Shown piece after piece: positions 14,118 to 22,617 of a DNA stretch of 64,000 nucleotides. Each line of letters opens with the position of its first letter. Positions within the stretch are counted from its first letter, which is position 1. A program made the position numbers and the translations under genes. This DNA is from Paenibacillus rhizosphaerae (lineage in GTDB: Bacteria > Bacillota > Bacilli > Paenibacillales > Paenibacillaceae), in the NCBI RefSeq assembly GCF_014192015.1, contig NZ_JACHXJ010000005.1, positions 186,001 through 250,000 on the forward strand, read 5' to 3'. Under the pieces are notes generated by a model. That model was not told where the DNA came from and did not search any database. It worked only from the letters and a program-made list of their open reading frames with translations.

Positions 14118-15092
14118 ATGCAGGTGAATCAAGTTCGCGAGTTGGCTGTAAAACTGAAAGAGAATATCGGGAGAGTCATTGTCGGCAAAGAGGAAGAAGT
14201 GGAGCTGCTGCTGACGGCCTTGCTGGCGTCGGGACATGTGCTGCTGGAGGATGTACCGGGGACCGGTAAAACGCTGCTTGCCAAAAGTCTGGCGGCGTCC
14301 CTGTCGCTCAGCTTTCAACGGATCCAGTTTACCCCGGATCTGCTGCCGTCGGATTTGACGGGCATCCATTTCTACAACCAGAAGGACGGCGAATTTCAGT
14401 TTCGCCCGGGTCCGCTGTTCTCGCGGATCGTGCTTGCGGATGAAATTAACCGGGCCACACCCAGAACCCAGTCCAGCCTCCTGGAGTGTATGGAGGAGCG
14501 GCAGGTCAGCATTGATGGGCAGACGATGGCGCTGGAGCGGCCGTTTATGGTGCTGGCCACCCAGAACCCGGTCGATAACCAGGGCACGTTTCCGCTGCCC
14601 GAAGCCCAGATGGACCGCTTTATGATCCGCATGAAGCTGGGGTATCCATCCGCAGCGGAAGGGAAGGAGATTCTGAAGCGGACGCAGGGACCGGCCGGGC
14701 TAACCGCAGAGCGGGCCGAGCGCACGGCAACGGCCGACGAGGTGCTGGAAGCCCAGCAGCTGTGTGCGCAGGTGAACGTGAGCGAGGACTTGATGGGATA
14801 CATCGTTTCTCTGGCCGAAGCGACCCGTGTCCATGCGGAAGTGGCTCTTGGCATCAGCCCCCGCGGAACCCAGGCGCTGCTGCGCGCGGCGCAGGCTTAT
14901 GCTGCGCTGAATGGACGGGAGTACGTACTTCCCGATGACATTAAGCATCTGCTGGTGCCGGTCTGCGCTCACAGACTGGTGCTCAAGAAGCGCTACGGCG
15001 GGCAGCAGGAGGCCGCCCGGCGCATTCTGCTTGAGGTGCTGGATCATATCGCAGTTCCCAGCGAAGCGGGACTGGAAAGCGGCGTGAGATAA
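14118..15092 (+). CDS. MoxR-family AAA+ ATPase
   Basis: A 324-residue AAA+ ATPase of the MoxR family: Walker A DVPGTGKT (about 45-52), Walker B VLADEINRA (about 110-118), sensor ATQNPVDNQGTFPLPEAQMDRF and an arginine-finger region SPRGTQALL. MoxR proteins act as chaperones, often for proteins with von Willebrand-like folds. It heads a three-gene operon with a DUF58 protein and a DUF4129 membrane protein, the same order as B. subtilis yeaC-yeaD-yebA. The stop overlaps the next start by one base. ATG 14118 follows GGAGAGGATGGGA. Confidence 0.88.
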   Translation: MQVNQVRELAVKLKENIGRVIVGKEEEVELLLTALLASGHVLLEDVPGTGKTLLAKSLAASLSLSFQRIQFTPDLLPSDLTGIHFYNQKDGEFQFRPGPLFSRIVLADEINRATPRTQSSLLECMEERQVSIDGQTMALERPFMVLATQNPVDNQGTFPLPEAQMDRFMIRMKLGYPSAAEGKEILKRTQGPAGLTAERAERTATADEVLEAQQLCAQVNVSEDLMGYIVSLAEATRVHAEVALGISPRGTQALLRAAQAYAALNGREYVLPDDIKHLLVPVCAHRLVLKKRYGGQQEAARRILLEVLDHIAVPSEAGLESGVR

Positions 15093-16189
15093 TGGCGATG
15101 CTGTGGCTGCTTCTGGCCTGCGGCGGGGTGTTGGTGCTGCAGGGCCTGATCCTGGGCAGGGGATCGCTGCGGAAACTGACGTACGAGCGCCATTTCAGCA
15201 CGGAAACCTGTTACGTGGGGGACCGGATTGAAATGGTCGAGGTGATCGAAAACGGCAAAATGTTTCCGGTGCCCTGGCTGCGCCTGGAAGCGATGCTTCC
15301 CTCGTCCCTGATGTTTAAGCGCAGCCGGGAAACCTCTATCAGCGAGGGGAATATTTATCAGAATCATACGAGCTTATTTATGCTTCGTCCCCGGACCCGG
15401 ATTACCCGGACGCATCAAATCCAGTGTACCCGCCGGGGGATCTACCGGATGGACTCGGCCACGATGACCGGCGGGGACCTGTTTGCGGTCTACACCCCGT
15501 CACGGCAAATTACGCTCAGCAAACGGCTCGTCGTCTACCCGGAGCTGCTGGGCGATGATCAGCTGCCGTCCTCTTGGAAGACTTGGCAGGGGGAGCTAGC
15601 GGTGCGGCGCTGGGTCGTTGAGGATCCGTTTCTCATCACCGGAATCCGGGAATACGCCGCGGGAGACCCGATGAACCGGATCCACTGGAAAGCCACCGCC
15701 AGAACGGGGGAGCTTCAGGTGCACAAGCACGGCTATACCGCCGATCCGCGGGTCATGATCTGCCTGAACATCGAGGTGTCCGAGCAGATGTGGAACGTGG
15801 TGACCCGGCCGGAGACGGTCGAAGATGCGCTGTCTTACGCAGCCACCTGTGCGGCTTCGCTGATCCACCAGGGCATGGCCGCCGGCTTCACCCATAATGC
15901 CTCGGTCAATCCGGAGAGCCAGGCTATGCTCCGGCTCGACCCGGATTACGGCATGGCCCATCTGGAGAATGTGCTGGAGTCGATGGCCGGTGTGGATATG
16001 AAGACGCGGATGTCATTCCACGAGCTGCTGCGCCTGGAAGCGGAGCGCGAGCAGGAAGAGAGGGTCGATTATTTGCTCATAACGGCCCATCTGTCTGAAG
16101 CGGTCCGGGAGAGCATCCACGGACTCGAGAACAAAGGCCACCGCGTATCGGTTGCGGAATGGCCGGATGCGAGGGAGGCGGCGGTATGA
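15092..16189 (+). CDS. DUF58 domain protein (YeaD-like)
   Basis: A 365-residue protein with one or two N-terminal membrane segments and a DUF58 domain; the conserved core is PFLITGIREYAAGDPMNRIHWKATARTGELQVHKHG (described at about residues 175-210). DUF58 proteins are usual partners of MoxR ATPases and may carry a von Willebrand-like fold. Start ATG 15092 shares a base with the MoxR stop, indicating translational coupling. Cellular role not established; envelope-associated work is likely from the family and the membrane-bound neighbour. Confidence 0.8.
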   Translation: MAMLWLLLACGGVLVLQGLILGRGSLRKLTYERHFSTETCYVGDRIEMVEVIENGKMFPVPWLRLEAMLPSSLMFKRSRETSISEGNIYQNHTSLFMLRPRTRITRTHQIQCTRRGIYRMDSATMTGGDLFAVYTPSRQITLSKRLVVYPELLGDDQLPSSWKTWQGELAVRRWVVEDPFLITGIREYAAGDPMNRIHWKATARTGELQVHKHGYTADPRVMICLNIEVSEQMWNVVTRPETVEDALSYAATCAASLIHQGMAAGFTHNASVNPESQAMLRLDPDYGMAHLENVLESMAGVDMKTRMSFHELLRLEAEREQEERVDYLLITAHLSEAVRESIHGLENKGHRVSVAEWPDAREAAV

Positions 16190-17460
16190 TACGTCAGCAA
16201 GCGCAAGCCCGTTACCGGGGAGCCGGGGAAGCATTGTACTTCTCGCTGCTCGAGTCCGCTTCGCTGTACCCCGTGGCCGTGCTGCTTGCGGCATATGTGC
16301 TGCCGCTCCATCCGCTGCTCATCTGGCTGCTCGCGGGAGCCGTACATGCGGCAGGCGTACTGGCCGGGCGGGAGCAGTCCCGCAGCCGGGGCGGCCGCCT
16401 GTGGACGCCCATCCTGCTGGCGGCCGCGGTCCTGCTGCCCCTGGCCGTGTTCGGCCTGCGGCTCGCCGCGGCGCTGGCCGCTTTGGCCCTGCTGGCGGCT
16501 GCGATCCGCGGGCTGATTGCCGGGCGCAAGCAGTGGTGGAAGACAGCGGTGCAGCGGCTGCCGCTGATCGGCCTTGGCGCATCGCTTGTGCTGTACATTA
16601 CGGCCGGCCAGGTCGGCGCCCTTCATCCGCACCGCACGTCGCTGTACGTGATGGCCATGATCACGCTGTTCGCCCTCCTGCTGCGCATGAACGGCGAGCG
16701 GGTCCGGGACGCCTCGCACGCCGAGCAGGCCGACCGCCAGCTGTTCGGCCGGATCCTGACGGCAAACCGCTCAATGACGTGGATCGTCATTGTCGTCATC
16801 GCCCTGCTCAGCGGATGGAAGGGCCTTAGTTCGATCTTCCTGTTCCTGCGGGACGGCCTCCGGTCTCTCCTTCAAGGATTGGGAGGAGACGGACAGTCTG
16901 TGGAACAGCCCCCGCAAGCACCGGCCGATCCGATGATGCCCGATCTGTCCGGAATGGATCAGGGTCCTGTGCAGCACCCGATGTGGCTGAAAGTCATAGG
17001 CTATGTCGTTCTGGGCATTCTTTGCCTGGCCGCGCTTGTGTTGCTGGGGATGCTGCTGTATAAGCTGTTCCGGCGCTGGCTTCCGGAGCGCATCCGAAGC
17101 TGGGTCCGGCGCCTCGCTTACCGGCTCGGACTGCTGCGGCAGATCCGGCGGATTTCCGAGGAGACGGCGGACTTCGTGGATGAGGTCGAGCGAATCGACC
17201 GCGTTGCCGCCAAGCCCCGCCGATTCCGCCGCTTCCGCAAGGAACAGGATATCAGCGGCAGCGACCCGCGTCAGGCTTATGAGAGCCTGATCCGCCGTGC
17301 GGTCAAGAAAGGGTACGCGTTCCGGGCGAGCCGTACTCCTGCGGAGAACGGCGCCGAGCTTACGGCGGGAGAGAGCTTAACCGGCCTGGCGCCGGAAGCG
17401 GTCCATACGCTTATCGAGCGGTACAATGCCGTGCGGTACGGCGGGAAAAAGGAGCAGTAG
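16186..17460 (+). CDS. Multi-spanning membrane protein with C-terminal DUF4129
   Basis: A 424-residue protein with about five N-terminal membrane segments (to about residue 215), a linker, another membrane segment near 265-290 and a soluble C-terminal DUF4129-like domain (about 345-424; RQAYESLIRRAVKKGYAF is typical). In B. subtilis YebA and many relatives a transglutaminase domain sits between the membrane part and DUF4129; here it is absent. Start ATG 16186 forms an ATGA overlap with the DUF58 stop and follows GGGAGG. Operon partner of MoxR and DUF58. Function unknown. Confidence 0.7.
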   Translation: MIRQQAQARYRGAGEALYFSLLESASLYPVAVLLAAYVLPLHPLLIWLLAGAVHAAGVLAGREQSRSRGGRLWTPILLAAAVLLPLAVFGLRLAAALAALALLAAAIRGLIAGRKQWWKTAVQRLPLIGLGASLVLYITAGQVGALHPHRTSLYVMAMITLFALLLRMNGERVRDASHAEQADRQLFGRILTANRSMTWIVIVVIALLSGWKGLSSIFLFLRDGLRSLLQGLGGDGQSVEQPPQAPADPMMPDLSGMDQGPVQHPMWLKVIGYVVLGILCLAALVLLGMLLYKLFRRWLPERIRSWVRRLAYRLGLLRQIRRISEETADFVDEVERIDRVAAKPRRFRRFRKEQDISGSDPRQAYESLIRRAVKKGYAFRASRTPAENGAELTAGESLTGLAPEAVHTLIERYNAVRYGGKKEQ

Positions 17461-17506
17461 AAGCCCTGCTCCGGCCAACATGATACCGTTCACTTTTGGT
17501 CGTGAG

Positions 17507-17530
17507 GGCCCCCTCAAGGGGGCCTTTTTT
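17507..17530 (+). terminator. Rho-independent terminator of the MoxR operon
   Basis: GGCCCCC (17507-17513), TCAA, GGGGGCC (17518-17524), then six T. Confidence 0.9.
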
Positions 17531-17551
17531 GTGTTCTTTGGACATCCAATA

Positions 17552-17618
17552 GTTACGCCGAGGTAACTTCATTACGATAAAGTGCCTACTTACGCAAGCG
17601 AAATGGAGCAACTACAAT
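17552..17618 (+). promoter_or_regulatory. Candidate activator-dependent promoter of hxlAB
   Basis: TACAAT at 17613-17618 with a poor -35 (TTACGC, 17-bp spacer). Upstream lies GTTAC (17552-17556), 6 nt, GTAAC (17563-17567), followed by further TTACG repeats at 17571 and 17590. A weak -35 with upstream repeats fits activation by HxlR, as known in B. subtilis. Confidence 0.45.
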
Positions 17619-17667
17619 GGGGTTGTGGTTCACGAACCAAATCGATCATAAAGGAGATATACGCACT

Positions 17668-18300
17668 ATGGAACTTCAATTGGCACTTGATCTTGTTGAT
17701 ATTCCCGGAGCCAAGGAAATCGTAAACGAGGTTGCTGAATATATAGACATCGTGGAAATCGGAACGCCGATCGTCATCAATGAGGGGCTTCGGGCGGTGA
17801 AAGAACTGAAAGAAGCCTTCCCTTCCCTGCGCGTGCTGGCAGACCTGAAAATCATGGACGCCGGCGGATACGAAGTCATGAAGGCATCCGAGGCCGGAGC
17901 GAGCATTATCACCGTTCTCGGCGTGTCCGATGACTCCACCATCCGGGGAGCCGTGGATGAAGCCCGGAAGCAAAACACAAAAGTCATGGTCGATATGATC
18001 AATGTGAAGGATATGGAACAGCGCGCCAAGGAAATTGACCAAATGGGCGTGGATTATATCTGCGTGCATTCAGGGTACGACCACCAGGCGGCAGGCATCA
18101 GCTCCTTTGAAGACCTGCTGACGATCAAACGCGTGGTGAACCGCGCCAAAACGGCCATTGCCGGCGGGATCAAGCTGAGTACGCTGCCTCAGGTGATTGC
18201 GGCCGGCCCGGATCTGGTCATTGTGGGCGGGGGAATCACCGGTCAGGATGACAAGCGGGCTGCGGCATCGCAGATGAAGCAGCTGGTTAGTCAGGTCTAA
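17668..18300 (+). CDS. hxlA: 3-hexulose-6-phosphate synthase
   Basis: A 210-residue TIM-barrel enzyme of the orotidine decarboxylase superfamily. It condenses formaldehyde with ribulose 5-phosphate to 3-hexulose 6-phosphate, the first step of the ribulose monophosphate pathway. MELQLALDLVD at the start, DLKIMDAGGYE (about 61-71; catalytic Asp/Lys), VDMINVKD and the GGGITG phosphate loop near the end are diagnostic. ATG 17668 follows AAAGGAG; the frame upstream to 17617 is not used. It is followed after 1 nt by hxlB. In non-methylotrophic Bacilli the pathway detoxifies formaldehyde. Confidence 0.93.
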   Translation: MELQLALDLVDIPGAKEIVNEVAEYIDIVEIGTPIVINEGLRAVKELKEAFPSLRVLADLKIMDAGGYEVMKASEAGASIITVLGVSDDSTIRGAVDEARKQNTKVMVDMINVKDMEQRAKEIDQMGVDYICVHSGYDHQAAGISSFEDLLTIKRVVNRAKTAIAGGIKLSTLPQVIAAGPDLVIVGGGITGQDDKRAAASQMKQLVSQV

Positions 18301-18301
18301 G

Positions 18302-18868
18302 ATGAATACGGCCGATTACGCCCTCGAAATTACGAAGGAGCTGCAGCGATCGATTACCCGCATTTCGGATGAAGAAGCGGATCGGCTCGCCGACATGATT
18401 CTCGGGGCCGGACACGTGTTTGTGGCGGGAGCCGGGAGGTCGGGCCTGATGGGCCGGGCACTGGCCATGCGTCTGATGCATCTCGGAATTCCCGCATATG
18501 TGGTAGGCGAGACGGTGACGCCGGGAATCGGCCCGGAGGACCTGCTTGTCATCGGGTCCGGGTCAGGCGAGACGCAAAGCCTGGTCACCATGGCCAGTAA
18601 AGCCAAGAAGATCGGAGCAGCGGTAGTCACCGCAACCATTCACCCGGACTCCACGCTGGGCCGGTTGTCCGATCTCCCGGTCCGTCTCCCGGGTACGCCC
18701 AAGGATCAACAAACGGCGGACAATGGAATAAAGGCGACCATTCAGCCGATGGGATCGCTGTTTGAGCAAACGCTGATCATTTTATACGATGCCGTCATTC
18801 TCCGGTTGATGGAGCAGCGGGGGCAAAGTTCCTCCCAGATGTTCGGCAGGCACGCAAACCTGGAGTAA
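18302..18868 (+). CDS. hxlB: 6-phospho-3-hexuloisomerase
   Basis: A 188-residue SIS-domain isomerase that turns 3-hexulose 6-phosphate into fructose 6-phosphate. GAGRSGLMGRALAMRLMHLG (about 38-57) and the GSGSGET loop (about 82-88) are the sugar-phosphate binding signatures. It starts 1 nt after the hxlA stop and so is translationally linked with it. A terminator follows. Confidence 0.93.
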   Translation: MNTADYALEITKELQRSITRISDEEADRLADMILGAGHVFVAGAGRSGLMGRALAMRLMHLGIPAYVVGETVTPGIGPEDLLVIGSGSGETQSLVTMASKAKKIGAAVVTATIHPDSTLGRLSDLPVRLPGTPKDQQTADNGIKATIQPMGSLFEQTLIILYDAVILRLMEQRGQSSSQMFGRHANLE

Positions 18869-18911
18869 AGCTCAACCAGAAATATCAAATCAAGCAGTTC
18901 GCATAGGAGCT

Positions 18912-18951
18912 ATCCCAAAGGTCTCACAGACCGAGGGATGGTTCTTTTTTG
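18912..18951 (+). terminator. Terminator after hxlB
   Basis: Nested stem ATCCC (18912-18916)/GGGAT (18935-18939) and GGTCT (18920-18924)/AGACC (18928-18932), then a T-rich tract. Confidence 0.75.
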
Positions 18952-19003
18952 CATCAAGCGAAAAAGCGAATCGTGTAGTATCCTATAAGAAGGAGGTGGC
19001 AGC

Positions 19004-19366
19004 GTGGCAACGGAAATCAAAGACCGTATCAATCTAAAGGAAATCAATTGCGCGAAGGAACTGACTCTTGCCGTGATCAGCGGCAAATGGAAGTTGATTA
19101 TATTGTGGCATCTGGGGCTTGAGGGGACGAAGCGGTTTGGCGAGCTGAAGAAGCTGATCCCCAATGTGACCCAAAAAATGCTGACCAACCAGCTTCGGGA
19201 GCTGGAAGACGATCAGCTGATTTCGCGGAAGGTATATCCGGAGGTCCCTCCCCGGGTGGAATATTCGCTGACCGAATACGGCCGCTCGCTGATGCCGGTG
19301 CTGCGGATGATGTACGACTGGGGCAGTCATTATGGGGACCGGGTCATTTGGAAGGACGATCATTAA
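19004..19366 (+). CDS. hxlR: HxlR, formaldehyde-responsive activator
   Basis: A 120-residue winged-helix regulator that follows B. subtilis HxlR closely: CAKELTLAVISGKWK, TKRFGELKKLIPNVTQKML and VPPRVEYSLTEYG. The conserved sensing cysteine, which reacts with formaldehyde in HxlR, is present here as Cys16. The GTG start at 19004 follows GGAGGTGG. In B. subtilis hxlR is divergent from hxlAB; here it lies downstream in the same direction, separated by a terminator. It should activate the hxlAB promoter. Confidence 0.9.
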   Translation: MATEIKDRINLKEINCAKELTLAVISGKWKLIILWHLGLEGTKRFGELKKLIPNVTQKMLTNQLRELEDDQLISRKVYPEVPPRVEYSLTEYGRSLMPVLRMMYDWGSHYGDRVIWKDDH

Positions 19367-19426
19367 CAGGTCTGCATTCTCTCATCGGAATGACTTTTTC
19401 ACGTGCTTAAAAAATATGAATTTCAA

Positions 19427-19488
19427 TCCCCCCGCAGGGTCCAAGGCATCTGAGTAAAAAGCCGCCGCTCTGCGGGGGTATTTTTTTG
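19427..19488 (+). terminator. Terminator after hxlR
   Basis: CCCCCCGCAG (about 19428-19437) pairs with CTGCGGGGG (19470-19478) over a long loop and is followed by seven T (19481-19487). Confidence 0.65.
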
Positions 19489-19563
19489 TGACATCGCCTG
19501 TAAATGGGGTAATAATTAGAAATTGATTCCAATTTTGGCTGCTGTAGCTGCTGTAAGGGAAGG

Positions 19564-20445
19564 ATGCCGATGAAAGACCAAACGCCGACACGACGCATTG
19601 AAGCAGGCTATCTCATCCTTGTGTTTGTCATCATGATTCAGGAGCTGCTTATTTTTATCAAGGTATATGCAGATCAGGCCTATACCCCTCAGGAGCTGCT
19701 GTTCAGCCTGGGGACATTGGCTGCGCTGCTGATCGGCTTCTTTATGCCGGTCGGCGTTACGGCGGTGGCCGTCTTCTTTTATCTTGTGAGTTATTTTGTG
19801 TGGCTGAACACTTATGCACATGTGGATATCTTATCGTTCTCCTGGCTGCTGCTCGTTCCCGCCAACATGATCCTGGCCTCCGTGATTCATTCCGGGTTGA
19901 TCCGGAACCGGAGGCTGATCGAGCGGCTGGAGGATTTGAAGGACATGAGCCCGCAGTTGGACCTCGATACGTCCCTCGGGAATAAGCTTTCCCTGGAGGA
20001 TGCCGTCATCAAACACTCCAATCTCGCCAAACGTTATCCGCAGCGCTACGACTTCTGTATGGCGATGTTTAAAATTGAATTTTTGCCGCTCGTCCAAGAG
20101 TCGCTCGGTTCCAGGCGGTACGCCCGGCTGCTGCTCGAGCTGTCGCACACGATCCAGAAGCAGATCCGCTACGAGGATTATAAATTTTTCATCGACCAGG
20201 GACGCTTTGTGGTCTTGTATCCGATGACGAATCAGGAGCATTTGCAGCAGCTCACCGCCCGGATTAAGCAGGCCATGATGAATGTTGACGCCGTCGACCG
20301 GAGCGGGAGTCCGCTGAAGCTCGTCGTCCGCACGGGGGCGCTCGTGTTCCAGCCGGAGCAGTTCAGCAAATATGAACATATCGACGAGGTCATTGCCGCA
20401 TTGGAGCGCAATACGGAGACCGATCTGATCGGTGAGTATGTATAA
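19564..20445 (+). CDS. Membrane protein with degenerate GGDEF domain (YdaK-like c-di-GMP receptor candidate)
   Basis: A 293-residue protein with three to four membrane segments (about 14-34, 45-82, 90-108) and a C-terminal domain of about 160 residues with GGDEF fold features: a TSLGNKLSLEDA start where active enzymes have T-x-L-x-N-R, and FFIDQGRFVVLYP where GGDEF should be. DQGRF (211-215) replaces GGDEF, so cyclase activity is not expected. B. subtilis YdaK has the same plan and binds c-di-GMP to control exopolysaccharide made by YdaL-YdaN. A small membrane protein and a family-2 glycosyltransferase follow in an operon. Starts 19564 and 19570 are both possible. Confidence 0.7.
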   Translation: MPMKDQTPTRRIEAGYLILVFVIMIQELLIFIKVYADQAYTPQELLFSLGTLAALLIGFFMPVGVTAVAVFFYLVSYFVWLNTYAHVDILSFSWLLLVPANMILASVIHSGLIRNRRLIERLEDLKDMSPQLDLDTSLGNKLSLEDAVIKHSNLAKRYPQRYDFCMAMFKIEFLPLVQESLGSRRYARLLLELSHTIQKQIRYEDYKFFIDQGRFVVLYPMTNQEHLQQLTARIKQAMMNVDAVDRSGSPLKLVVRTGALVFQPEQFSKYEHIDEVIAALERNTETDLIGEYV

Positions 20446-20466
20446 GGAGAAAGGAGGGGCGCCCGC

Positions 20467-20610
20467 ATGTCGTATACCCAGTGGTTTTTTCCTGTATGTA
20501 TCGGCGTCAGCATCCTTTTTGCCGCAGCGGTGCTGGTGCTGACGATCGCCACGCTGATGTTCCGGGCCAAAGTCAAGAAAAAATATGATCGGGGGAATTT
20601 CAGTGGCTGA
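20467..20610 (+). CDS. Small single-span membrane protein in the exopolysaccharide operon
   Basis: A 47-residue ORF with one strong hydrophobic span (about 8-32) followed by a basic tail (RAKVKKKYDRG). GGAGG lies at good distance before ATG 20467. It begins 21 nt after the YdaK-like gene and its stop overlaps the GTG start of the glycosyltransferase, indicating a true coupled gene. Likely an accessory subunit of the membrane synthase, such as a YdaL-position partner; no homology is claimed. Confidence 0.65.
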   Translation: MSYTQWFFPVCIGVSILFAAAVLVLTIATLMFRAKVKKKYDRGNFSG

Positions 20611-21898
20611 CGTGATCCTGCTCCTGTCGATCGTATCGATCTGGATCGCCGTGCTGGAGTCGATTGTCATCATGGCCGGGGCGATCCGGTTTGTGTACAG
20701 GCAGAACCGGGGGGCTCTGGTGCGCAGCGGGCAATTGGACGATTTTCCGACCGTGACGGTCATGGTCCCCGCCCACAATGAAGAGTTGGTCATTACCGCG
20801 ACGGTGGAGCATATTCTGCAGCTGTACTATCCCCCGGACAAAGTCCAGATCATCGTGATCGCCGATAACTGCGCCGACCGCACCGCGGACAAGCTGAAGG
20901 CACTGAAGGCGAAAACCAGTTATAGAGACAGGGACCTGCTCATTTTGGAGAGGACCGGCACCGGCGGGAAATCCGGAGCTTTGAATGACGCGCTGAAGGA
21001 AGCCACCGGCGATTGGATCTGCGTCTATGACGCCGATGCGGCACCCGAGCGCAACGCCCTCTACTTTCTGGTCCGGAAAGCTATGGAGCAGCCTGAGCGT
21101 TACGGTGCGGTGTTCGGACGCAACAAAGCGCGCAACCGCGGGCAGAACCTGCTGTCGCAGTTCATCAACCTGGAGCTGATCACGATCCAGCGGGTGCATC
21201 ATACCGGTCTGTGGGAGCTGTTCGGTCTGGGAACGATCCCCGGGACCAATTTTATCGTCAAACGCTCGCTGATGGAGGATATCGGTGGATGGGACGAGCA
21301 CGCCATCACGGAAGACACGGCGGTGTCCTTCGAAATTTTGGGCCGCGGCCAGCTGATCGCGCTCGCACCGCAGGCTGAAGCCTATCAGCAGGAGCCGGAA
21401 AGGCTCGACGTTTATATGAAGCAGCGCCAGCGCTGGGCCAAGGGAAATTACAGGGTGGTCGTGGACAATATCCACCAACTGTTTAACAGGAGCAGCTGGC
21501 GGATCAAGCTGCAAGTGCTTTATTACGCCGCCAGTTATTTTTGGTTCATGGTGGCGATTATCGTTTCCGACCTCATTTTTATCGTCAATCTCGTGTACCA
21601 GATCATTGCGCTCTTTTACCCGGATATGTTATCACCGTTCCAATTCAGCAGCGACCTGTATGTGTATCTGGTCATTGCCTGGGCTCTGATGTATTACATT
21701 TATGTTCTTCAGATCAACCTGGCGCTGGCGACCGATATCGGACAGAGCAACGTCAGGAACTTCATCTTGTCCTGCGTGTCTTACTTCACGTATGCCCAGC
21801 TGTTTCTGGTCATTTCGCTGCTGGCCTTCTGGTCGATGATCGTCGATAAAGTGACGGGCAGACAGAGCAAATGGTATAAGACCAAGCGTTTCGGGTAG
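20603..21898 (+). CDS. Processive family-2 glycosyltransferase (YdaM/BcsA-like)
   Basis: About 431 residues. An N-terminal membrane segment, then a GT-A domain with the family-2 motifs VMVPAHNEE (about 55), DNCADRT, YDADAAPERN (DxD), TEDTAVSFE and KQRQRWAKGN (QxxRW, about 280), then three or four membrane spans. These motifs mark processive polysaccharide synthases. It should polymerise and export a sugar chain, with activity probably gated by the preceding degenerate GGDEF protein. GTG 20603 has GGGGGAA at good spacing; ATG 20585 is an alternative start without a clear site. Polymer unknown. Confidence 0.82.
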   Translation: MADVILLLSIVSIWIAVLESIVIMAGAIRFVYRQNRGALVRSGQLDDFPTVTVMVPAHNEELVITATVEHILQLYYPPDKVQIIVIADNCADRTADKLKALKAKTSYRDRDLLILERTGTGGKSGALNDALKEATGDWICVYDADAAPERNALYFLVRKAMEQPERYGAVFGRNKARNRGQNLLSQFINLELITIQRVHHTGLWELFGLGTIPGTNFIVKRSLMEDIGGWDEHAITEDTAVSFEILGRGQLIALAPQAEAYQQEPERLDVYMKQRQRWAKGNYRVVVDNIHQLFNRSSWRIKLQVLYYAASYFWFMVAIIVSDLIFIVNLVYQIIALFYPDMLSPFQFSSDLYVYLVIAWALMYYIYVLQINLALATDIGQSNVRNFILSCVSYFTYAQLFLVISLLAFWSMIVDKVTGRQSKWYKTKRFG

Positions 21899-21968
21899 GC
21901 GTCTCTCACCATTGCCCAGCCGCGGCATATAATGGACCGACCGGTGCCTACAGAAAGGAGATCACGCC

Positions 21969-22337
21969 ATGAGTTATCCCTCATACGGTGGATGGTGCCC
22001 CCATTATTACCCGCGGCCCTATTACTATTCATGGATTCGTGAATACCCGCAGATCAAGACCGATACCCTCAACCAGTCCATTCAGGGATACTATCCGCTG
22101 ATGGAGGAGGGCTACAAAATTCTCAACAGGCTGTCGGACCATTCTTTTGCCGTTCAGGTGATGACAGCCGCCCAGGCCGGGAACAAGCAGGAGGTAGACC
22201 GGCTGATGAAGTCGATCAGCAGCTCGTCGAAGATCTCGTCCGAGTTTTCCCCGAGCGGAATCGGGATTACCGTCGACCCGTTAGTGGAGACCGATCCATG
22301 CTGCAAGCTGGCCATGTTTCTGAAATGGGGAAGATAA
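21969..22337 (+). CDS. Conserved-looking small protein with Tyr/Pro-rich N terminus
   Basis: A 122-residue protein I do not firmly recognise. The first 25 residues are rich in Tyr, Pro and Trp; a helical part follows (about 45-80), then GIGITVDP and DPCCKLAMFLKW near the end. Similar small proteins with tyrosine-rich starts are known from Bacillus spores, so a spore role is possible but not shown. Strong AAAGGAG before ATG 21969. Expression unit seems separate from the glycosyltransferase (70 nt upstream). Confidence 0.6.
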   Translation: MSYPSYGGWCPHYYPRPYYYSWIREYPQIKTDTLNQSIQGYYPLMEEGYKILNRLSDHSFAVQVMTAAQAGNKQEVDRLMKSISSSSKISSEFSPSGIGITVDPLVETDPCCKLAMFLKWGR

Positions 22338-22617
22338 AAAAATGAACGGTATGCATATCCAATGATCAGCCATATTCTAGGGCAGCCCGAAACCTCTGCG
22401 TTCCGGGCTTATTTGACGTTCTATGCGGAGTTCCCAAACAGCCAGGCTTCTTGATTTGTGCCGTCTTCGCCAAACGGGGTGCTGTACCCCCGAGTTCCTA
22501 TTGTATACTTAAGTTTAACGGAAGAACGTAACGGACAACCTGTTCGGCAATAGCACGGAATGACAGGAATTTGGCGAATGACGGGGTTATGATGACATAC
22601 GAGGAGTGATCGGAACT

